Shown here: positions 1-4,700 of the stretch, in pieces
Layout of the letters: each line of letters starts with the position of its first letter
Position numbering within the stretch: position 1 is the stretch's first letter
Source of the DNA: Nitrososphaerota archaeon
GTDB taxonomy: Archaea; Thermoproteota; Bathyarchaeia; Bathyarchaeales; Bathycorpusculaceae
Assembly (NCBI GenBank): GCA_031283385.1
Contig: JAITBW010000163.1
Location: 1 to 10,616 of the forward strand
Length of the DNA: 10,616 nt
Reading direction: 5' to 3'
Position numbers and translations under genes: made by a program
The notes under the pieces: model-generated
Databases searched by the model: none
What the model saw: the letters and a program-made list of their open reading frames with translations, nothing else
What the model was told of the DNA's origin: nothing

Positions 1-32
1 TTGAGTTCCCCTTTCTTTTTGACTTTAACCAT
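1..32 (-). CDS. Possible 5' end of a gene running off the left edge
   Basis: On the minus strand an ATG at 32-30 opens a frame reading MVKVKKKGEL up to the window edge. The lysine-rich start is typical of many archaeal proteins, but ten codons cannot identify a family. AAGG lies just before the ATG, too close to be a good ribosome binding site, and a TTTTAAAG box on the minus strand (about 74-82) would place transcription start near 52, giving a short leader. No other reading of this edge looked better. It could equally be chance. Confidence 0.3.
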   Translation of the reverse strand, partial: MVKVKKKGEL

Positions 33-397
33 ACCTTAAGAGGGGGGTGAAATAATTTCTGAGAAAGACACTTCTTTAAAACTATGGAAAAACCTAACAA
101 CACCTGACATCTTTACTCAAATCCAAACAATAGCATTATATCCCTATAAGTGAAAACTCTCCCATTTTTTTGTCACCTAATACTATTTTGAATTTTTTGT
201 TCTTCAAACATATTTCTTATAAACAAGCAATTGTTTTTAATACTTTCTGTCAAATTTGCTAAAATCGCACATACAATTTTACAAATATCTAATTAATTGA
301 GTAGTCAAAGATTGCTTATTGTTTGCTAAAAATGTTTTTAGTTTTTATTTGTAAATCTTTAAGTTGTAGAGAATCGTATGTTAACTGTTGAAGCGTT
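33..397. other. AT-rich intergenic region with one repeat copy
   Basis: There is no convincing coding frame in either direction. Contents: an imperfect C-run/G-run pairing at 8-47 (CCCCT against AGGGG); one copy of a repeated motif at 144-163 followed by T7, whose partner is at 1458-1476; and very AT-rich sequence from 180 to 397 that presumably carries the promoter of the gene starting at 398. No single TATA box stands out for that gene; TTTTTATTT near 340-349 is a candidate but lies rather far upstream. Confidence 0.5.
144..176. repeat. Repeat copy A (CTATAAGTGAAAACTCTCCC then T-run)
   Basis: Nineteen of these bases recur at 1458-1476 with one mismatch (AAA versus ACA), and in both places the motif is followed by seven or more T. 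TATATCC also precedes both copies, and weaker similarity (CTGA..., CTTTACT or TTTACT) extends upstream, so the copies may be parts of a longer decayed repeat about 60 nt long. The role is unknown. Confidence 0.5.
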
Positions 398-1006
398 ATG
401 CAAAAAGGTAGACACTATCTCATCTCACTACCTGTGTTAGTAGTGTTGGTTATATGTGTTGTTGGAACACCCTTTGTTGAACAAGCTACATCTATTGAGT
501 TTTTTGTTAATGTTGATGAATTAGATGATTACATTCCGGGAGACATAATTATAGTTGAACCAAAGAACACTACATATGTTAATGTCGTTCCACTAAATTT
601 TGTAGCCAAGAATGGAGAGTTTAAACCAACTAGTGTTTATTATAACTACCCGATATGGGGACCATGGTACAGTTATAGTATAGATGGACAAGCTAATGTT
701 ACAATTCCTGTTGAGGCATCACTAGATATAACTTTGACCAATTTAGACTCTGGTGAGCATTGTATAGTTGTTTATTCATATTTTTATGTTGCATGGGGTC
801 AAATTGCTCCGTTTTGTCAAAGTTCCGAGACTGTTTATTTTAGCGTAGTAAAAACAGGCATATCAAACACGCTCATTTTGAGCATTTTAGGAGCAACAAT
901 GATTATTGCCATTGGAACAATAATAGTAATCACATACAAAAAAGGTGACATTATTTACAATCAGAGAAAAAGAAAGCACTTTTGTTTTACGAGTAAAACG
1001 ACTTAA
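398..1006 (+). CDS. Membrane-anchored extracellular beta-domain protein with IS-derived tail
   Basis: A 202-residue protein. Residues about 9-25 form a hydrophobic signal or anchor. The ectodomain (about 30-150) is rich in Thr, Tyr and Val and contains the pattern WxxYSxDGQxNVTI...L.SGEH...VY...SETVYFSV, which I recognise as the Ig-like extracellular repeat common in archaeal surface proteins. It has N-glycosylation sequons (NTT, NVT) and two cysteines (in EHC and FCQ) that could pair. A second membrane helix (about 157-179) is followed by YKK. The last 20 residues (from GDIIYN, encoded from 944) appear to be read antisense through the end of a decayed IS1 element, so the native short basic tail was probably replaced. 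The ATG at 398 has no clear Shine-Dalgarno. Partners and function cannot be read from the sequence. Confidence 0.75.
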   Translation: MQKGRHYLISLPVLVVLVICVVGTPFVEQATSIEFFVNVDELDDYIPGDIIIVEPKNTTYVNVVPLNFVAKNGEFKPTSVYYNYPIWGPWYSYSIDGQANVTIPVEASLDITLTNLDSGEHCIVVYSYFYVAWGQIAPFCQSSETVYFSVVKTGISNTLILSILGATMIIAIGTIIVITYKKGDIIYNQRKRKHFCFTSKTT

Positions 1007-1397
1007 ATAATGACAAGCATTGCTGTTATTTTGCTCAATATCAATGGGTGTACGCTTTACCAATAACATGACGCTTCTTTGGCAACACTTTAGCAAACGC
1101 CAACCCAAATATATCTAGTAATCAACGCTCAAGTTTTTAATCCATGTAACTTACCACTTTCTAGACAGATTACTTTTCAGTTTTCGCTTTTTAGTAAATC
1201 ATGCTGTTTCACACGTTACATTATAAGGTAACACAATTACCGCTTCACACAAAACCCTAACTTTGGCACACAATAAGTGTACTTAAAATAACATTGACAG
1301 TTAAAAAAATAATGAGAGTGTACACCTATAGATACATGAGACCAGTTTTTTGTAATTTTACAGGTTTAACAGTTCTTTCTGATGGACAAATCTCACA
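944..1397 (-). pseudogene. Decayed IS1-family transposase
   Basis: Read on the minus strand, an N-terminal zinc-ribbon remnant starts at 1397 (CEICPSERTVK, Cys codons at 1397-1395 and 1388-1386), resembling the CSKCGSEHCVK start of the element at 10555. The C-terminal part is clear at about 1115-944: AKVLPKKRHVIGKAYT, then after a one-base frameshift near 1046-1049, DIEQNNSNACHYLSRFTRKT. This matches the IS1 InsB end (HVISKRYTQ..IERHNLNLRQHL). A further shift at 1116 would restore ITD, the likely second catalytic Asp, and TGA at 1131-1129 lies in that frame. The start codon is lost, and the span (about 150 codons) is well short of a full transposase of roughly 230 residues, so there is an internal deletion. 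Non-functional. Confidence 0.72.
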
Positions 1398-1438
1398 TTT
1401 TTACCCTGATTTCTGCCCTTTACTGGCTCACAGAGACC
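944..1438 (-). mobile_element. IS1-family element remnant (ends approximate)
   Basis: The 3' end is placed at 944 because GGTGACATT begins there on the plus strand and IS1 elements end in GGTGnn; it falls just where the host protein's membrane helix and basic YKK stop. The 5' end is less certain: GGTCTCTGTGAGCC (minus strand, 1438-1425) sits about 40 nt before the zinc ribbon, similar to the spacing in the element at 10525. No matching target-site duplication was found, as expected if the ends have decayed. The 1007-1680 gene-poor stretch is mostly this element plus repeat copy B and the tRNA promoter. Confidence 0.55.
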
Positions 1439-1457
1439 AGTATATCCTTACAGCTAT

Positions 1458-1483
1458 CTATAAGTGAACACTCTCCTTTTTTT
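1458..1483. repeat. Repeat copy B (CTATAAGTGAACACTCTCC then T-run)
   Basis: This is the partner of the copy at 144-163, with 18 of 19 bases identical and the same T-run after it. It lies just beyond the presumed 5' end of the IS1 remnant. A 6-bp hairpin, TACTGG/CCAGTA (1421-1426 with 1437-1442), stands immediately upstream. A related but looser string (CTATAA...CACTCTCC...T6) occurs at 4074-4106. Confidence 0.5.
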
Positions 1484-1637
1484 AATTATATCTTAAGTTA
1501 ATCTTTACTATAACTGACATATTTTTAGACCCAGTACTTGTGTAGTGTTAAAAACGCTGTTAATATACTTCGCCAAATATCCCAGTGCAATACTATTTTT
1601 ATAAGTAATTTGCCTAATAGTGCGATAGATATCCAAT

Positions 1638-1648
1638 AAATTTAAATT
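1638..1648 (+). promoter_or_regulatory. Candidate TATA box for tRNA-Tyr
   Basis: AAATTTAAATT lies 33-43 nt before the mature tRNA 5' end. With archaeal TBP/TFB spacing of about 25 nt, transcription would start near 1668-1672, leaving a leader of about ten bases for RNase P to remove. A purine-rich BRE is not obvious. Confidence 0.4.
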
Positions 1649-1711
1649 CTTTCTTTTAGTCTTTATGGAAAGACTGTATTCGGGAGGTAGCTCAGCCTGG
1701 CAGAGCTCTCG

Positions 1712-1741
1712 AGTCCGCTAACTCGCTTGGCGGACGGAGAA
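1712..1741 (+). other. tRNA intron 1 (30 nt, non-canonical position 30/31)
   Basis: The central helix pairs exon CTCT (1706-1709) with intron GGAG (1736-1739), with one U-G. The bulges are CG|A and AA|G. The intron helix GTCCGC/GCGGAC (1713-1718 with 1730-1735) is six perfect pairs closing an 11-nt loop. Cutting inside the anticodon stem is non-canonical and must use the archaeal splicing endonuclease. Confidence 0.88.
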
Positions 1742-1748
1742 GCTGTAG

Positions 1749-1795
1749 AGGTCTACCCATGGTGGGCTTCATTCTAGCCTGTCTAGGTCACAGAA
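1749..1795 (+). other. tRNA intron 2 (47 nt, canonical position 37/38)
   Basis: The central helix pairs exon CTGT (1743-1746) with intron ACAG (1790-1793), four perfect pairs. The bulges are AG|A and AA|A. The intron helix GGTCTA/TAGGTC (1750-1755 with 1784-1789) has two G-U pairs, and the interior holds CCCA/TGGG as a possible small hairpin. The exon bulge after GUA leaves the purine G37, as expected in tRNA-Tyr. Confidence 0.9.
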
Positions 1796-1842
1796 ACCGA
1801 GCTGTCGCAGGTTCAAATCCTGCTCTCCCGACCAACAAACAG

Positions 1843-1869
1843 TTTTTGCGTTTATTTTTGAATTTTTTT
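1843..1869 (+). terminator. Oligo-T terminator after tRNA-Tyr
   Basis: T runs at 1843-1847, 1855-1859 and 1863-1869 begin nine bases after the CCA end, without a needed hairpin, as is usual for archaeal RNA polymerase termination. The strand stays strongly T-rich to about 2040, which on the other strand is the purine-rich tail of the ABC operon. Confidence 0.55.
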
Positions 1870-2025
1870 GTGCTTGTTGTTAATTATAGCTTTATTGTAG
1901 CGAGTTGTGTTTTGCGTTTTTAAATTTTTGGTGGTTAATGATCGGCGTATGTTGTGTGGTTTTTTTGTTTTTTCTTTTTCTTTTTTTCCTTATATGTTGT
2001 CGTGAAAAATGTGTTTTTTATGTTC

Positions 2026-2790
2026 TTATTTTTTCATTCTGCTAAATGCCCATGTGCCTATGATGATCATTGCTATGTCGAATATGACTATTATGGCTAT
2101 GTTTGTATGTATTGGGTTAAGTGGGGTCCAGTCTGAGCCTAGGATGACTGTTCGTAGTGCGTCAACGCCGTAGCTTAGTGGGTTGAATTTTGAGGCGAAT
2201 TGTAGCCATCCTGGTATGCCTTCTCCTGTTGTGGGAAATAGTGCTCCGCTTAGGAAGAATAGAGGTAAGTTTATGAATGTTTGAATGGCTCCAAAGTTTT
2301 CTAGGCTGCCTATGAAGCTGGCTATGATTAAGCCTATGCTGACTAGTCCAAATGTGATAAGTAGCATTACGGGTAGTGCTATGATGAGTGTTAGGGGGTT
2401 AAATGGTATTCCTAATAGGAAGCCGAATGTGAAGACGATTACGCCTTGTATCATGGCGGCTGTGCTATCGCCGAGCATTTTGCCTATAAATATGCTAAAG
2501 CGGGATATGGGTGCTACGAGTATTTCTTTCATAAATCCGAATTCTTTGTCCCAAATTACGCTTATGCCCATGAACATTGATGTGAAGAGTAGTGTTTGAC
2601 CTATGATTCCTGGGAATAGGAATTGTTGATAATCTACTCTCGGTATTACTAATCGTGCGCTAAAGCCGGCGGTAAATACGACTAGCCATAATAATGGTTG
2701 TATGAAGCTTATTATTACTCGTACGCGGTCTCGTATGAATCGTTTGATTTCTCGTAACCAAAGTGTATAGATGCCTCTTAATTCGGTCAT
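2026..2790 (-). CDS. ABC-2 type exporter permease (DrrB-like)
   Basis: A 254-residue integral membrane protein with six predicted helices: about 25-45, 57-77, 105-130, 135-160, 170-190 and 227-247. The long soluble stretch before helix 3 carries WDKEFGFMKEILVAPISR, the conserved cytoplasmic coupling segment of the ABC-2 permease family (daunorubicin/antibiotic and NodJ-type exporters), and NPLSYGVDALR before the last helix is the other typical family block. The ATG overlaps the stop of the ATPase gene (ATGA), and AGGAGAG at 2804-2798 lies 7 nt upstream, so the two proteins are translationally coupled and presumably form one transporter. The substrate cannot be told; drugs, lipids or polysaccharides are all known for this family. 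Full length, ends normally at MKK. Confidence 0.9.
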   Translation of the reverse strand: MTELRGIYTLWLREIKRFIRDRVRVIISFIQPLLWLVVFTAGFSARLVIPRVDYQQFLFPGIIGQTLLFTSMFMGISVIWDKEFGFMKEILVAPISRFSIFIGKMLGDSTAAMIQGVIVFTFGFLLGIPFNPLTLIIALPVMLLITFGLVSIGLIIASFIGSLENFGAIQTFINLPLFFLSGALFPTTGEGIPGWLQFASKFNPLSYGVDALRTVILGSDWTPLNPIHTNIAIIVIFDIAMIIIGTWAFSRMKK

Positions 2791-3785
2791 CGTATGGCTC
2801 TCCTGTGGATTGCTGATAGTCCATGTAGTTCTTTAGTGGTGTCATCACGTATGCTGCATCCTGTGTAGTGTAGGAAAACGTCTTCTAGATTTGGTTCGCG
2901 TAAAACTATGGATTCAATATATATGCTGTTTTGGTTTGCCAGTTCTACTATTCGTGGAATGGCGTTTCTGCCATTTGGAACGGTAACTTCTAAGGTGTCT
3001 TTTTCTAAGTGTTGTTTGGTAAAGTTGAACCATTTGCTTAAAAGTTCTTCTAAGTTTTTGTTATTGTTTGATTTAATAACTACCACGTCGCCTTCCAGTG
3101 TGGCTTTAAGTTTTTGTGGTGTATCTAATATGACAACTTTGCCGTGATCCATTATAGCTATGCGGTCTGATAATCTGTCCGCTTCGTCCATGTAGTGAGT
3201 GGTTAGAACTACTGTTATATCGTTTGCTTCTTTGAGGTCTTTTATGTAACGCCAGATGTGGTCTCTTGTTTGAGGGTCTAATCCGACGGTGGGTTCGTCT
3301 AAAAATAGGACTTTTGGTTGATGTATTAGACCTCGTCCGATTTCTAGTCTTCGTCGCATGCCTCCGCTGTATGTGCGTAGTAAATCGTCTGCGCGATCTT
3401 CTAGTTCTATTAGTTTTAGAATGCGTGCTATTCTTTCTTTTTGTATTGATGTTGGGACACCATATAAGTTGGCATGCATTAGTAGGTTTTCTCTGCCTGT
3501 TAGGCGGTCATCTATGCTTGGGTCTTGGAAGACTATGCCTATGGATTTGCGGACTTTGCTTGGTTCTTTTATGATGTCGTGTCCGTCTATTTTTGCTGTT
3601 CCAGATGTGGGTTTGAGTATTGTACATAGCATTGAGACTGTGGTTGTTTTTCCTGCACCGTTTGGTCCTAGAAGTCCAAATATTTCACCGTTGTCAACGT
3701 TAATGTTTAGATTGTCTACTGCTTTAAAGTCTTTGTAGGTTTTTGTTAGGTTCTGTATTTCTATAACGTGAGGCATTTTGGTCAT
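2787..3785 (-). CDS. ABC exporter ATPase (DrrA-like)
   Basis: A 332-residue nucleotide-binding subunit that powers the ABC-2 permease encoded next. Visible motifs: Walker A GPNGAGKTT (40-48), Q-loop Gln87, signature YSGGMRRRLEI (139-149), Walker B VLFLDEP (159-165), D-loop GLDP (168-171) and H-loop His197. After the ATPase domain a C-terminal part of about 90 residues ends in REPNLEDVFLHYTG, typical of the DrrA-type C-terminal domain (DUF4162). All catalytic residues are present. ATG at 3785 is the longest start; a second ATG three codons on (3776) is also possible, and MPHVIEIQNL would be a natural N-terminus. No Shine-Dalgarno is seen, consistent with a short-leader first gene of the operon. 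Confidence 0.93.
   Translation of the reverse strand: MTKMPHVIEIQNLTKTYKDFKAVDNLNINVDNGEIFGLLGPNGAGKTTTVSMLCTILKPTSGTAKIDGHDIIKEPSKVRKSIGIVFQDPSIDDRLTGRENLLMHANLYGVPTSIQKERIARILKLIELEDRADDLLRTYSGGMRRRLEIGRGLIHQPKVLFLDEPTVGLDPQTRDHIWRYIKDLKEANDITVVLTTHYMDEADRLSDRIAIMDHGKVVILDTPQKLKATLEGDVVVIKSNNNKNLEELLSKWFNFTKQHLEKDTLEVTVPNGRNAIPRIVELANQNSIYIESIVLREPNLEDVFLHYTGCSIRDDTTKELHGLSAIHRRAIR
2798..2804 (-). promoter_or_regulatory. Shine-Dalgarno for the permease gene
   Basis: AGGAGAG seven bases before the ATG at 2790, inside the end of the ATPase gene. It fixes the permease start and shows that internal operon genes here use Shine-Dalgarno initiation while first genes do not obviously do so. Confidence 0.65.
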
Positions 3786-3820
3786 TTCGCTTTTAGCATT
3801 GTGGATAGCTGAGTCATTTA

Positions 3821-3831
3821 AGCTTATTTAT
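3821..3831 (-). promoter_or_regulatory. Candidate TATA box of the ABC operon
   Basis: On the minus strand ATAAATAAGCT centres near 3826, which predicts a transcription start near 3800 and a leader of about 15-25 nt before the ATPase start at 3785 or 3776. Confidence 0.4.
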
Positions 3832-3941
3832 GGAAAATTTGTGAAATGGATATTTTCTGTTTAGGTTGACAAGTTGTGTTAGAGCTATTTATGAAGTGAT
3901 TGGATTGTTTTTTTGTTTAGTGGTATTTGTCTGTCTTAATG

Positions 3942-3983
3942 TTTGTACTGTTTGATACTTTTGTGTTGTTTTTTGTACTGTTT
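3942..3983. repeat. 12-nt direct repeat upstream of the ABC operon
   Basis: TTTGTACTGTTT occurs twice, exactly 30 bp apart (about three helical turns), some 115-160 bp before the TATA box of the ABC operon. On the operon's strand it reads AAACAGTACAAA. Same-face spacing would suit a regulator binding twice, but the region is T-rich, so chance similarity is possible. Confidence 0.4.
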
Positions 3984-4050
3984 TTGCCGTAAAACTCATA
4001 AACTCGATTTCTCTTTTAGATAATTACAGATTTAGTGTCTGAAATAATTG

Positions 4051-4103
4051 AAAAGTGGAAAAAACGAAGTACCCTATAAAAGGTCTTTTCACTCTCCACT
4101 TTT
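4051..4103 (-). terminator. Stem-loop after the Cys-cluster gene
   Basis: AAAAGTGGA (4051-4059) and TCCACTTTT (4095-4103) are perfect 9-bp arms around 35 nt, 18 nt beyond the stop codon at 4121. On the minus strand T6 follows within the loop and A/T runs flank both arms, so it may end transcription of the kinase/Cys-cluster operon. Archaeal termination rests mainly on T runs, so the hairpin may instead protect the 3' end. Confidence 0.4.
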
Positions 4104-4120
4104 TTCTAATTTTAACTAAT

Positions 4121-4693
4121 CTAACTGTTGTTGTCTTTTTGCTCATTTAAACTGTTAAAAAGTGCTTTTTCCTCTTCGGTAATTCCTGCTTTCAAAAGTT
4201 TAGCTATACAGGCATCATATTGCTTTTTTGAAAATGACACAGGCACAATTCTATCTCCTGTAAAATGCCCCGTCTCCTCAACTACTCGCCCTCTCTTAAG
4301 TGCCCTTTTTTGTTCTTTAAAACGTTCCAACGCTTTACAGTCTTCAGACAACATGCCAAATGGCGTGTTAGGAAATTGACTACAACCCTTAGGTCTAATA
4401 GCGTAAATAGAGCAAATATTACCCTCTTGAAATGGACATCTAGCAGCGGCAATATGTTGCTCATACATTTTTTCATCACGCTCAAACAATTTCCCAAGCT
4501 CAACTGTTAAAGCTTTAAATTTAGCATAAACTCCACGGTCTGATTCTGCAGTCCCTTGAATTTCCCCCGCGTTTAAAAAGTCCTCAAGAGTGCAACAAAC
4601 ACCACATTTATCACATAAAAAAGGCAAATTAACCGACCAGCCACCAGATATAGTTTGAAATTTCAAATGAACATAAAACGTCTCAATATTCAT
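4121..4693 (-). CDS. YkgJ-family cysteine cluster protein
   Basis: About 190 residues from the ATG at 4693. Eight cysteines carry the family signature: CDKCGVCC (27-34), then CPF...GNICSIYAIRPKGCSQFP (86-108) and Cys119. This is the pattern of the YkgJ/UPF0153 family, predicted to bind zinc or an iron-sulfur cluster; no reaction is established. A basic Lys/Arg/Gln-rich C-terminal half follows. The frame also opens at TTG 4708, overlapping the kinase gene by 8 nt, with AAGGA five bases ahead; the ATG lies 7 nt after the kinase stop. Either way the two genes form a tight operon with the kinase gene first. Soluble, with no signal peptide or membrane segment. Confidence 0.85.
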   Translation of the reverse strand: MNIETFYVHLKFQTISGGWSVNLPFLCDKCGVCCTLEDFLNAGEIQGTAESDRGVYAKFKALTVELGKLFERDEKMYEQHIAAARCPFQEGNICSIYAIRPKGCSQFPNTPFGMLSEDCKALERFKEQKRALKRGRVVEETGHFTGDRIVPVSFSKKQYDACIAKLLKAGITEEEKALFNSLNEQKDNNS

Positions 4694-4700
4694 AGTCTCT

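Larger units (their letters stand above)
1681..1834 (+). tRNA. tRNA-Tyr (GUA) with two introns and encoded CCA
   Basis: The acceptor stem CGGGAGG pairs with TCTCCCG (one G-U), with C1-G72, A73 and an encoded CCA, a combination typical of archaeal tRNA-Tyr. The D arm is GCTC/GAGC with GG in the loop; the T arm is GCAGG/CCTGC around TTCAAAT. Removing 1712-1741 and 1749-1795 gives anticodon arm CTCGG-CTGTAGA-CCGAG, with anticodon GUA at 1745-1747, and a mature length of 77 including CCA. Both junctions fit the bulge-helix-bulge motif: 4-bp central helix and 3-nt bulges cut after the second base. All five anticodon-stem pairs form only in the doubly spliced product, which is strong support. Oligo-T runs follow. 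Confidence 0.93.
3786..4120. other. Promoter region of the ABC operon, no gene
   Basis: No convincing coding frame. From right to left it holds a stem-loop after the Cys-cluster gene (4051-4103), a 12-nt direct repeat TTTGTACTGTTT at 3942-3953 and 3972-3983 (30-bp period), a weak inverted repeat GAAAAT/ATTTTC (3833-3838 with 3852-3857) and the TATA-like box near 3826. Confidence 0.5.

Noticed and set aside
887..1108. 73-codon minus-strand open frame under the surface-protein gene
   Set aside because: Its middle part is the frameshifted C-terminus of the decayed IS1 transposase, so it is a piece of a pseudogene and not a separate gene.
1227..1241. GGTAA-CACAA-TTACC short inverted repeat
   Set aside because: Five-base arms in AT-rich decayed IS sequence are expected by chance.
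1681..1834. tRNA-Arg(CCG) with a single long intron, reading CCG at 1715-1717 as the anticodon
   Set aside because: It would put a pyrimidine at position 37 and an A-C mismatch in the anticodon stem. The two-intron Tyr reading satisfies every stem and both bulge-helix-bulge motifs.
1954..2136. 60-codon plus-strand frame rich in Phe and Val
   Set aside because: It is low-complexity T-rich sequence running into the antisense of the permease gene, with no start signal or recognisable domain.
2285..3738. Several plus-strand open frames of 79-126 codons across the ABC operon
   Set aside because: They are antisense to strongly supported ATPase and permease genes with intact motifs; their content has no domain pattern.
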